Source: a virus
Strand: one strand, 5' to 3'
IMG/VR virus record: IMGVR_UViG_3300007725_000027
Location: 1 to 24,544 of that record
Length of the DNA: 24,544 nucleotides
The translations under genes and the position numbers were made by a program. Shown piece after piece: positions 13,865-21,339 of the stretch. Each line of letters starts with the position of its first letter. The first letter of the stretch is position 1. The notes beneath the pieces are model-generated. The model was not told the DNA's origin. It made no database searches and was given only the letters and a program-made list of their open reading frames with translations.

Positions 13865-13895
13865 GTTTTCATTCCTTGCTTTAGTTTATGATGCT

Positions 13896-13924
13896 ATTAT
13901 AGATCTTCTTGAAACGAATGTCAA
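13896..13924 (-). promoter_or_regulatory. Full-consensus sigma70 early promoter
   Basis: The minus strand reads TTGACA (13919-13924), 17 nt, TATAAT (13896-13901), matching all 12 bases. Upstream lies AATTTGAAAAAAAGTG, an A-rich upstream element that is part of the repeat shared with 12395-12423. Its upstream region faces a divergent late promoter at 13957-13964, so one 105-bp gap controls an early leftward and a late rightward transcript. Confidence 0.87.
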
Positions 13925-13945
13925 CACTTTTTTTCAAATTATTTT
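13917..13945. repeat. 29-bp promoter repeat, copy 2
   Basis: Matches 12416-12444 at 28 of 29 bases; the single difference is the base before the -35 box. It carries the -35 box and upstream A/T tract of the 13896-13924 promoter. Its distal end lies about a dozen bases from the divergent late promoter. Confidence 0.85.
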
Positions 13946-13956
13946 AATTTTTTTTA

Positions 13957-13964
13957 TATAAATA
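13957..13964 (+). promoter_or_regulatory. T4-type late promoter of the plus-strand cassette
   Basis: The plus strand reads TATAAATA exactly, preceded by a T-rich tract. At T4 late promoters this box occupies about -13 to -6, which puts +1 at or next to 13970, the A of the first ATG of the cassette. No other promoter is visible before the seven following genes, so the whole plus-strand block is probably late-expressed from here. Confidence 0.8.
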
Positions 13965-13969
13965 ACTCT

Positions 13970-14581
13970 ATGGATACACTGAAGCATTTTAAAAAGCTAA
14001 AATTTTCTCAGCTAGACCTTTATTCTGAGTATACACGCCTTCTTGACGAAGGTGTTATTAGTTGGGGTAATGGTAATCAAATCTGTCTTACGTCAATCCC
14101 AGAGAAGCCTAACGACATGTATTTAGGCATAAATAGTCTGTGGTATGATTGGAGTAAGATGTATAAAGAGCTTGACAAAGCTGGTAACGAAAAAATTTTT
14201 GTTCCTCCACACGATAATCCTTTAGATGAAGATGACTTTACATATTTTATTGATGCATTTAAAGGTACTCTTTTTGAAAACGCTTATAATGAAGTAAGTA
14301 AACATTATGAAGTTGGTAGAGTTAGGTTAATGAAAAATAACCCGGGAACGTGCATGAGTTGGCATTACGACCCGACGTCTAGAATTCATTATCCTTTAAA
14401 GACTCAAATTGGATGCAAGATGATAATTGAAGATGAAGTTATGGAGCTACCTAAACATGAATGGTGGTGGACTGATACTTCAAAATACCACACTGCATTG
14501 AATGGAAGTAGAGAAACTCGCATACATTTGGTTTTTGTTATTTTAGGTGAAAAGAACAATGAACGTAGTTTTACTCAATGA
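13970..14581 (+). CDS. 2OG-Fe(II) oxygenase, Asp/Asn beta-hydroxylase-like
   Basis: A 203-aa predicted 2-oxoglutarate/Fe(II) dioxygenase. The metal triad is visible as H132-x-D134 in MSWHYDPTSRIH and H174 in SKYHTALNGSRETRIHLVFV. An arginine after the distal histidine (R181 or R184) would hold 2-oxoglutarate. The layout HxD, R.H, W-rich turn, H..(L)N...R.HLVF recalls the aspartyl/asparaginyl hydroxylase family. The substrate is unknown. No ribosome site precedes the ATG, which sits at the predicted late transcription start; an internal start is possible but would remove well-formed coding sequence. The end overlaps the radical-SAM gene by 23 nt. Confidence 0.78.
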   Translation: MDTLKHFKKLKFSQLDLYSEYTRLLDEGVISWGNGNQICLTSIPEKPNDMYLGINSLWYDWSKMYKELDKAGNEKIFVPPHDNPLDEDDFTYFIDAFKGTLFENAYNEVSKHYEVGRVRLMKNNPGTCMSWHYDPTSRIHYPLKTQIGCKMIIEDEVMELPKHEWWWTDTSKYHTALNGSRETRIHLVFVILGEKNNERSFTQ

Positions 14582-16112
14582 TATTTTTTCCGAGAAAAGA
14601 GAAAAGAATGAAGGTCTCGGAAAATGGAGTTTTTGGTCTAGGTATCTAGGACCATATGCAGTAAAGCAAGCTATCAAAAATAAATGTCCGGACAAGTCTG
14701 TTGCTGTTGTAGATTATTTTCTAAAAATAGACGATTTCTTTTCATATGTAGAAGATGGCATTATTGGGCTTGATACTGAGTTTATTGGTATTAGCACAAC
14801 ATTTCTTAACAATACATCTAACAAGCGCGTAAACGATTTCAATCTTTGGTTTGAAGAACACGAAGATATGGTTGATTGGCTAATGGAACTTAAGCTCATT
14901 GCTCCTAATGCCAAGATCTTCGTAGGAGGTCATAGTGTTGATGTTTGGTATAAACGTTACGTTGTAGATCCCGATAAGCCAAAACTGCCTGAGGCAATGA
15001 AACTTATAGATTGCTTTATTCACGGATATGGTGAATCATCAGTGCCAAATTATATAAATGGAACGACAAATCTTGTGCATGTACAGTACAGAGATAATGT
15101 TATGTTTATAAGTGAAGGTAATAATGCTGGCAGCGATAAAACAGAATGTTTACGAGTACAATGGGATCACAATGATTACGTCCAAAATAATGAGTGGCTT
15201 CCATTAGAAATATCGAAAGGCTGCAAGTTTGGTTGTAAGTTTTGTATGTTTGATAAAATGGGTACTACCTTAAAAAGCAAAGAGGAACTAAGAAAGGAGT
15301 TAATTTATAACTACGAAAACTTTGGAACTGTCGGATACAGTCTTACAGACGATACTGTAAATGATAGTTTAGAAAAAGTAAAAATGATTCATGACGTATT
15401 TACTTCTTTGCCTTTTAAAGTTGAATGGATTAGTTATTGTAGACCTGATATGTTCCAAGCATATCCTGAAATGCTAGATATGATGATAGAATCTGGATGC
15501 AGGGGTGTCTTCTTAGGTATTGAAACATTCAATCCAACCGCAGCCAAAATTGTAGGTAAAGGGTTAAATCCGCAAAAGATAAAGGATATTGTTAAATGGA
15601 TGAAGGATAAAACTGGCGATGAAATGTTTATCCTTGGAAGCTTTATTATAGGCCTGGTCGGAGAAACGGTTGAATCGTTGGACGATACATTAGACTTTTT
15701 GGTTCATCAAAAATCCATAGATAAAATATTATGGGAAGTTTTATATTTAAGACCGCCAGATTACCGAACTGAAGCTAAAGATGACTTTAATAATAACAAC
15801 GAAAAGTATGGTATTCGCAAATTACAATTTAGTCCATATTATTGGGAACATGATACATTAAACTATAATCAATGTGTAGAAATTTCAAATAAGTGGAAAC
15901 AAGAATTGAGAAAAGGTAACAGCGGGTTCAATAAAGCATTAGAAGAAAACACAAACTTTTTTAGTTATCCTAGAATGAGAAGTTTGGGATATACTCATAA
16001 AGAAAGTTTTGACATGCTAAAGTATGGAAATATGCCACAAGAGCTTTATGAGAAAAATGATAAATGGATTCAAGACTATCACGAAGGATTAATTAATGCG
16101 CTGGATAGATGA
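14559..16112 (+). CDS. Radical SAM protein with B12-binding-like N-domain, copy 1
   Basis: A 517-aa radical S-adenosylmethionine enzyme. The 4Fe-4S cluster motif is CKFGCKFC (C222, C226, C229). The N-terminal 200 residues look like the Rossmann domain of B12-binding radical-SAM proteins (IAPNAKIFVGG, then IDCFIHGYGE), but the cobalamin-ligand motif DxHxxG is not seen. Downstream are TVGYSLTDDTVNDS, a radical-SAM barrel strand, and GCRGVFLGIETFNP, a typical SAM-barrel block. The ATG at 14559 is preferred over 14547 because AGGTG lies 9 nt upstream. It is paralogous to the gene at 18595. The substrate is unknown; methyl, alkyl or other radical chemistry are all possible. Confidence 0.88.
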   Translation: MNVVLLNDIFSEKREKNEGLGKWSFWSRYLGPYAVKQAIKNKCPDKSVAVVDYFLKIDDFFSYVEDGIIGLDTEFIGISTTFLNNTSNKRVNDFNLWFEEHEDMVDWLMELKLIAPNAKIFVGGHSVDVWYKRYVVDPDKPKLPEAMKLIDCFIHGYGESSVPNYINGTTNLVHVQYRDNVMFISEGNNAGSDKTECLRVQWDHNDYVQNNEWLPLEISKGCKFGCKFCMFDKMGTTLKSKEELRKELIYNYENFGTVGYSLTDDTVNDSLEKVKMIHDVFTSLPFKVEWISYCRPDMFQAYPEMLDMMIESGCRGVFLGIETFNPTAAKIVGKGLNPQKIKDIVKWMKDKTGDEMFILGSFIIGLVGETVESLDDTLDFLVHQKSIDKILWEVLYLRPPDYRTEAKDDFNNNNEKYGIRKLQFSPYYWEHDTLNYNQCVEISNKWKQELRKGNSGFNKALEENTNFFSYPRMRSLGYTHKESFDMLKYGNMPQELYEKNDKWIQDYHEGLINALDR

Positions 16113-16731
16113 AGAAGAATATTATAAATTACATACTAAGTCATTTGTAGAACTTCCATTTAAAATTGACATAAAAGCTTTTGAAGAACAAATTGAACCT
16201 TACAAACCAATGTTCCGTGACTGGGGTGAAGAGCATTTAGAAAAAATGTTCCGCAAAGGAATAAGTGTTGTTAATATGACTGGACTACTAGACATGGACA
16301 TTGATACGTGTATATATCCCCAAGATGCGTACAATAAAAAATACGGTACCAATTTATACGACATGGACTATCGCATACCAACTGAGATTTTAGACTTGCC
16401 GTGTTTTGATTGTTTAGAACCGGTTAAAAAATATATGGTTCGTTCAGCTATATTATGGTGGAAAAAAGGATCGTTCTTTTATCCTCACGTTGATTGTAAT
16501 ATACCAACAAACTATTTAAGATTCTGGGGTACTAATAATGTTGATGAATATATATTTGAATACTACGACGAATCACACGAAGGAATAGAATTGGAATCTG
16601 GCAGACTATATGTTACAGATACAGCTAAACAACACTTTGCAGCATCTTTGGGAGATGACGTATATACGTTCTTTTTTTCATTCGACGCTGAAGCTTACGA
16701 CACTTTAATGGGACTATGCCATGAACGTTGA
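16096..16731 (+). CDS. 2OG-Fe(II) oxygenase-like protein lacking the usual arginine
   Basis: A 211-aa protein with an oxygenase-like jelly-roll pattern: H131-V-D133 in SFFYPHVDCNIP, R142 in NYLRFWGT, ELESGRLYVTD (166-175) and the distal H180 in AKQHFAAS. The arginine normally about 10 residues after the distal histidine is absent; DDVYTFFFSF stands in its place. It may bind its co-substrate another way or use a different one. The N-terminal 110 residues are unlike the neighbours and contain CIYPQDAYNKKYG. AAGGA lies 7 nt before the ATG. It overlaps genes on both sides. Confidence 0.66.
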   Translation: MRWIDEEEYYKLHTKSFVELPFKIDIKAFEEQIEPYKPMFRDWGEEHLEKMFRKGISVVNMTGLLDMDIDTCIYPQDAYNKKYGTNLYDMDYRIPTEILDLPCFDCLEPVKKYMVRSAILWWKKGSFFYPHVDCNIPTNYLRFWGTNNVDEYIFEYYDESHEGIELESGRLYVTDTAKQHFAASLGDDVYTFFFSFDAEAYDTLMGLCHER

Positions 16732-17662
16732 ATATTTAGATTTACCAACTATCGACATCGATATGAATCAAATATTTGAAACAATTTATCGAGGTCAAAA
16801 CTTACACCACGTTCCTACAAATGGCTATTACGGTATTTTCAAACCAAAAGGTAACTTGGAATATCTTGGTGAATTGCTATTTAATGAATCTTATGTTTCA
16901 AGAGTTCATGTGATGTGGCCACCTCGTTTACCTATTCATAAAGACTCAAATAGATTTGCTGCATATAATTATGTTATAGATCCAGGCGGTGATGATGTTT
17001 ATACTTGCTTCTATGACGAAGATCAAAATCTAATTGAAAAAGTAAAAATAGAACCATTTAAATGGCATAAATTAAATGTTAAGACTTTCCATAATGTTGA
17101 AGGAATGACTAGACCTAGAATTGGCTTAACAGTATATAAAGCAGAAGAAACAAATTGGCCAAAACCAGTAGTAGATATTGATTATGATTTTAATATGGAT
17201 TTATTGTGGCAAGAATACGAGCGAATGAAACATGGTCCACAACCAGACTATGAATTTAGTAAAGATGGCAAAACTACAAAAAATACATTAAATGGTTTAG
17301 CTGTTTACGGAACACATGATTATGGTGTTGATACAGATACTCTGTTAATGCAGGAAGCAAAAAGATTCTGTAGATACTTTGGAATTGAAGATGATATACT
17401 TGCGCAATTTATGTGGATTGATAAGAACTTCGAATTGAGTTGGCATACAGATGACGCGACAAGATGCCGATCAAGTGTTAATGTTATTATGACAAATGAT
17501 CCAGCCCCAGTAACTTTCCGTGAAGGAGATTTTTATTACAAATGTGCTGCATTAGATGTTATGCAAGAGCACGCGGTTTTTAATAGAGATAAAGAAAGAA
17601 TTTTAATGAGAATTAGTTTTAGAAATACAAGGCACAAAGATTTATGTCAATATTTCACGTAA
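16721..17662 (+). CDS. Tandem double 2OG-Fe(II) oxygenase-like protein
   Basis: A 313-aa protein with two oxygenase-like domains in one chain. Domain 1: H73-x-D75 in LPIHKDSN, H124 in KTFHNVEGMTRPRIGLTVY, with R131 or R133. Domain 2: H242-x-D244 in LSWHTDDATRC, the block PAPVTFREGDFYYKCAALDV, H284 in QEHAVFN and R293 or R297. Domain 2 closely resembles the next two genes, while domain 1 is more distant. Both triads look intact, so both could be active. About two-thirds of its arginine codons are AGA. It starts 11 nt inside the preceding gene with only a weak ribosome site. Confidence 0.75.
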   Translation: MNVEYLDLPTIDIDMNQIFETIYRGQNLHHVPTNGYYGIFKPKGNLEYLGELLFNESYVSRVHVMWPPRLPIHKDSNRFAAYNYVIDPGGDDVYTCFYDEDQNLIEKVKIEPFKWHKLNVKTFHNVEGMTRPRIGLTVYKAEETNWPKPVVDIDYDFNMDLLWQEYERMKHGPQPDYEFSKDGKTTKNTLNGLAVYGTHDYGVDTDTLLMQEAKRFCRYFGIEDDILAQFMWIDKNFELSWHTDDATRCRSSVNVIMTNDPAPVTFREGDFYYKCAALDVMQEHAVFNRDKERILMRISFRNTRHKDLCQYFT

Positions 17663-18150
17663 CTTATGAATTTCCTAATCAAGAATTATTGGACTATTTC
17701 AAAACAACTTATTCCGAAATGGCAGATTGGTGGGCTCCACAAGACTTTGAAAATGACAAAGGATTAGAAGGAACTTACAAAGGATTTAAAGTAAATGAAA
17801 AACTACATCACGATCCTTTGTTAAATAGAATTGCAAAGGAGTTTTGTGATGCTTATGGAATTAGTGCATCTTTCGTTACACAATTCATTGTGTTAGAACC
17901 TAATACTGAATTAGATTGGCACGTTGACAGGCAACCTGCTGGGTGCGGCTTAAATGTTTTGCTATCCAATGATAATGCGCCCGTTGAATTTGAAGAAGGG
18001 CAGACGTATTACAAAGCAGCTTTGTTAAATATAAGAAAAAGACATAGAGTGCCAAGCAATCCAAATACGAGAATTATGTTTAGGATTGTGTTTTATGGCG
18101 ATGGCAGTTCATTTGATGAAATAAAAGAAAAAATAAATGAAGCTAATTGA
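17644..18150 (+). CDS. 2OG-Fe(II) oxygenase-like protein
   Basis: A 168-aa single-domain oxygenase-like protein. Metal ligands are H93-x-D95 in LDWHVDRQ and H134 in RKRHRVPSN, with R143 or R147 for 2-oxoglutarate. The block NAPVEFEEGQTYYKAALLNI (111-130) is shared with domain 2 of the preceding gene and with the next gene, so the three arose by duplication. The N-terminal helical part is typical of small hydroxylases in phages. No strong ribosome site is seen; the start overlaps the previous gene by 19 nt. Confidence 0.75.
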   Translation: MSIFHVTYEFPNQELLDYFKTTYSEMADWWAPQDFENDKGLEGTYKGFKVNEKLHHDPLLNRIAKEFCDAYGISASFVTQFIVLEPNTELDWHVDRQPAGCGLNVLLSNDNAPVEFEEGQTYYKAALLNIRKRHRVPSNPNTRIMFRIVFYGDGSSFDEIKEKINEAN

Positions 18151-18607
18151 ATTAGACTATATATTTCCTAAAGACACTTTATTAAAAGAGTTTGATACAT
18201 TACTCAAAGGTAAGTATGAAATAACAGAGGACGGCAGAGAAGATCAGTTCGACGGATTTTGGCTTTTGTTTAGTAATGAAACAACAGAAAATATAGCAAA
18301 GCAATTTATAGATTATTATGATTTGCCTTATGATAAATATATCGTAAATTATTTGCTAATTGAAGCAAACAAAGATTTACCGTGGCATGCAGATCAAGAA
18401 GGATCCATGTGTGCTATTAATTGTATTCTTACTCCGGATCCTGCACCTATAGAATTTGAAGATGGCGAATTCTATTATGATACAGCTTTAGTAGATGTTA
18501 GATCTATGCACAAAGTATCTGCTCGTCCGTATGATAGAAAAGTTTTTAGAATTACGTTTCAAAATAATGAAGCGACCTTTGAGAATGTTTTAAAATGGCT
18601 GAAATAA
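18137..18607 (+). CDS. 2OG-Fe(II) oxygenase-like protein
   Basis: A 156-aa member of the same group. H84-x-D86 in LPWHADQEG and H125 in SMHKVSARP form the likely iron site, with R134 or R138. It shares PAPIEFEDGEFYYDTALVDV (102-121) with its two upstream paralogues. In this block the aromatic pair YY and the preceding acidic-Gly turn are constant, which suggests a shared structural or substrate role. The start overlaps the previous gene by 14 nt, with only an A-rich stretch upstream. Confidence 0.75.
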   Translation: MKLIELDYIFPKDTLLKEFDTLLKGKYEITEDGREDQFDGFWLLFSNETTENIAKQFIDYYDLPYDKYIVNYLLIEANKDLPWHADQEGSMCAINCILTPDPAPIEFEDGEFYYDTALVDVRSMHKVSARPYDRKVFRITFQNNEATFENVLKWLK

Positions 18608-20199
18608 TAATATTCAATGATTGTAATGGTCCACTAGGTTTTAGTAGATATGCAGGACCATATAGAATCGCAACAGAGTTGAGAAATAACGGATTCACAG
18701 TTCAAACAATAGAATTTTTTGGCGACATGACGCCCGACGAAGTGAGTGAAGTTATTGACGCGCAAGTTAGCGAAGAAACATTATGGGTTGGATTCGCTAG
18801 TACTCTTTTTGGAAAGCATTTGACTTTTGAAGAAGACATGAAGCTTTGGCTTACACCACCTCTTGGCGGGTTAAAACAACTTAACCAAGTATTCCAAACG
18901 CTGTTTCCGCATTCTGATGATGAAATGGAAGAATTTATTCTCCAAATAAAAATGATTAACCCAAAATGCAAAATCGTCGTTGGTGGATATAAAGCGCTGC
19001 ATAAAGAATTCAGAGGTATAGACTATTGGGTTGTTGGTCAAGGAGAAGGACCTTCGGTTGCGTTATCTCGTCATTTAAAATATGGAGATCAACTAAAATG
19101 GATTGAATCTCACCTGGGCAGAATCATTACAGATAAAATGTATGAATTTGAAGATTTTACCACATGTAAAATCACATGGCACGAATCAGATCATATAAGA
19201 CCAGGAGAAGATTTACAACTTGAAACGGCAAGAGGCTGTATTTTCAAATGTGATTTCTGTGCATTTAATTTGAATGGCAAAAAATTTGGAGACTTTAATA
19301 AAAATCCAGAAATACTACGTGAAGAATTAATTTACAACTATGAAAAGTTTGGTACTGTTGGATATATGGTAGCTGATGATACTGTAAACGACAGTATGAT
19401 GAAAGTTGATTACTTACACGAGGTATTTACTTCTTTACCGTTTAAACCTAGATTAAGTTGTCACTTGAGGTTAGATATTATTGCAGCAAATCCAGACATG
19501 ATAACTAAACTTCATGAGATGGGTCTTACATCAGCAAACTTTGGTATTGAAACTTTTAATAGACAAGCAGGTCGAGCAATAGGCAAAGGCGCAGATCCGG
19601 AAAAACTAAAAGATTGTTTATATCGATTAGAAGAAGCTTGGGGTGATGACGTATTTACTTCTGCAAATTTCTTAGTAGGTTTACCTCATGAAGATCAAGC
19701 AAGTTTAGAAAAAACATTTGATTGGTTGCATAGACCTGATGTTCCATTACATGGTTTTTCCGTAAATAGATTATACTTATCACAGCTTTACCCTGCAATT
19801 GACAGTGGTTTACATACTGCTGAACAAATGAGAAATTGGGGATTCATTAAAGGCAAACGTGGATGGCAATATAACAACGTTTCAAAAATGGAAATGGATG
19901 CTGAAAAATATGATATGGAATATGGTGAAGATGAGTTTTATAAATGGAAAGGCGAATTCTTTGACGTGTATGAAGCAGATCAAATTGTAGATAATTTTTA
20001 TATGGACCCAAGGAATGCCCATAAAAAATTTAGTTTAACTATGTTCTTGAATTATAATAGGATGATTAATCTAGGGTACACAAAGGATCAAATTCTTCAT
20101 ATGAGACAAGACGACCCTGATACAGTTATAGCAGCAATCAAAAAACGCAAACAAATAAAAGATGAATACTTTGCCAAAATACTTACGTCAATTCAATAA
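18595..20199 (+). CDS. Radical SAM protein with B12-binding-like N-domain, copy 2
   Basis: A 534-aa radical-SAM protein paralogous to the one at 14559. The cluster motif is CIFKCDFC (C215, C219, C222). The N-domain shows a SRYAGPYRIA segment matching SRYLGPYAVK of copy 1, then INPKCKIVVGG and IDYWVVGQGEGP, as in B12-binding radical-SAM proteins, again without DxHxxG. The two copies share a long block from ELIYNYEKFGTVGY through DDTVNDS to HEVFTSLPFK. Copy 2 has ANFGIETFNRQAGRAIGKG where copy 1 has a close variant. Each is preceded by one or more oxygenases, so the pair may act on the same pathway. Confidence 0.88.
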   Translation: MAEIIIFNDCNGPLGFSRYAGPYRIATELRNNGFTVQTIEFFGDMTPDEVSEVIDAQVSEETLWVGFASTLFGKHLTFEEDMKLWLTPPLGGLKQLNQVFQTLFPHSDDEMEEFILQIKMINPKCKIVVGGYKALHKEFRGIDYWVVGQGEGPSVALSRHLKYGDQLKWIESHLGRIITDKMYEFEDFTTCKITWHESDHIRPGEDLQLETARGCIFKCDFCAFNLNGKKFGDFNKNPEILREELIYNYEKFGTVGYMVADDTVNDSMMKVDYLHEVFTSLPFKPRLSCHLRLDIIAANPDMITKLHEMGLTSANFGIETFNRQAGRAIGKGADPEKLKDCLYRLEEAWGDDVFTSANFLVGLPHEDQASLEKTFDWLHRPDVPLHGFSVNRLYLSQLYPAIDSGLHTAEQMRNWGFIKGKRGWQYNNVSKMEMDAEKYDMEYGEDEFYKWKGEFFDVYEADQIVDNFYMDPRNAHKKFSLTMFLNYNRMINLGYTKDQILHMRQDDPDTVIAAIKKRKQIKDEYFAKILTSIQ

Positions 20200-20779
20200 G
20201 CATCATCCTGATATAACTAAATTCAGAATAAGTGCAATTGAGGAATGCGGTGGTAACAAGGAATATTTAAATTATTCTTATGAACAAGTAATGAATTCAG
20301 ATGCACACCGCAAAGAAGATATTTGGAGATTCACAGATATCAAGTGGAATGAAACAGACTTCGATCATATTGACTGCCATTATGGAGAAGATGGGAATAT
20401 AACATGTATTAGTGGAGCTGTTATTATTGGAGATTGGATTAAAGGCGCGGTTTATCATTTTGGGTTAAGGAAATATGCTAAACAATATCCTTCACGTTTA
20501 TTTTGGCCAGATGGTTTATTGGATAGATTAATCGAATATGCCGAAATAAGTTATAAACTTGGAGTATTCATTACAATATTTCCGCATGAACCTAGATTAA
20601 AAACGCTGTGCAAAAAGCTAAAAGACGGTTCGGGTATTGCTACCCAAACCGGTAATATTCAACTTATTCGTAGTTTAAAATATAGAGGCTTGCACGAATA
20701 CAATCACTGTATGCAAGAATTTTTTGCCATAGAATTGACTGATAAAAAACTAGACATAATCGGGAATACTAGCAGATAA
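20162..20779 (+). CDS. Protein of unknown function, possibly GNAT acyltransferase-like
   Basis: A 205-aa protein I do not recognise with certainty. The N-terminal helix PKYLRQFNKHHPD, the stretch FTDIKWNETDFDHIDCHY (57-74), and the central LRKYAKQYPSRLFW, then LLDRLIEYAEISYKLGVFIT (119-138), are compatible with a GNAT-type acyl-CoA transferase. No clear acetyl-CoA loop (Q/RxxGxG/A) is seen, so the assignment is weak. The start overlaps the radical-SAM gene by 38 nt with a poor ribosome site. The last 30 nt overlap the oppositely oriented gene at 20750. It is the last gene of the plus-strand cassette. Confidence 0.6.
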   Translation: MNTLPKYLRQFNKHHPDITKFRISAIEECGGNKEYLNYSYEQVMNSDAHRKEDIWRFTDIKWNETDFDHIDCHYGEDGNITCISGAVIIGDWIKGAVYHFGLRKYAKQYPSRLFWPDGLLDRLIEYAEISYKLGVFITIFPHEPRLKTLCKKLKDGSGIATQTGNIQLIRSLKYRGLHEYNHCMQEFFAIELTDKKLDIIGNTSR

Positions 20780-21322
20780 ATTTGGTGTACCGTCAAGAAA
20801 AATACTTAAACAAATGGCGGTATTGGCTCCAGCATTTCTTGGCGCATAAGGTGCGATAGTGTTTGTCAATAATACTGAATTAAACTGAGCCGATTCTAGA
20901 AACACACAATTATTAGCTTCGTATTTTTGATAAGAATTTAATCCATCACTTAATAAAATATCTACTGTGGTTGGCGTAGTATTAGATGAATAGAAATCAT
21001 AATACACGTTGTCGCAATTTTCTAAAGGTATAATATATCTTGCCGGATTAAAGTCAGTAACTATTATATTAGTATGAATGTCAAACGTTGAATTACCATT
21101 CATTACATATAACGCTATATCAGATACCGAGTTAGCAACTCCTTCATCGTTCAAAAAGCTAGCAACTTCTGCTTTAACACTATCATAAATTGCAGTGTTG
21201 GCAAGTCTATTTAAAAAAGTAAAACCTGCAGTTGTTTTCATATCAGTCGGTAATACATTTAACACACTTGTTTGCATTGTAGGTAAATTGTTAGCTGTGA
21301 CTGTTACGTAATGCTTAGCCAT
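20750..21322 (-). CDS. Oxygenase-fold pseudoenzyme-like late protein
   Basis: A 190-aa protein related in layout to the two genes that follow to its right, but with a broken iron site. Where they have HxD it has H83-T-N85 (FDIHTNIIV), the distal histidine is replaced (TIAPYAPRN, Y159), and the arginine position reads C171 (AICLSIFLDG). It should not bind iron normally and may be a structural or binding protein. The N-terminus (HYVTVTANNLP) is also unlike its relatives. The start is secure: AAGAGG lies just upstream, with an exact late promoter 29 nt above the ATG. Its 3' end overlaps the convergent gene. Confidence 0.72.
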   Translation of the reverse strand: MAKHYVTVTANNLPTMQTSVLNVLPTDMKTTAGFTFLNRLANTAIYDSVKAEVASFLNDEGVANSVSDIALYVMNGNSTFDIHTNIIVTDFNPARYIIPLENCDNVYYDFYSSNTTPTTVDILLSDGLNSYQKYEANNCVFLESAQFNSVLLTNTIAPYAPRNAGANTAICLSIFLDGTPNLSASIPDYV

Positions 21323-21339
21323 CCCAGACCTCTTAAATA

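Noticed and set aside
13970-20779. RiPP cluster interpretation of the radical-SAM/oxygenase block
   Set aside because: No short precursor peptide gene or recognition element was found in or beside the block, so a peptide natural product is not supported beyond speculation.
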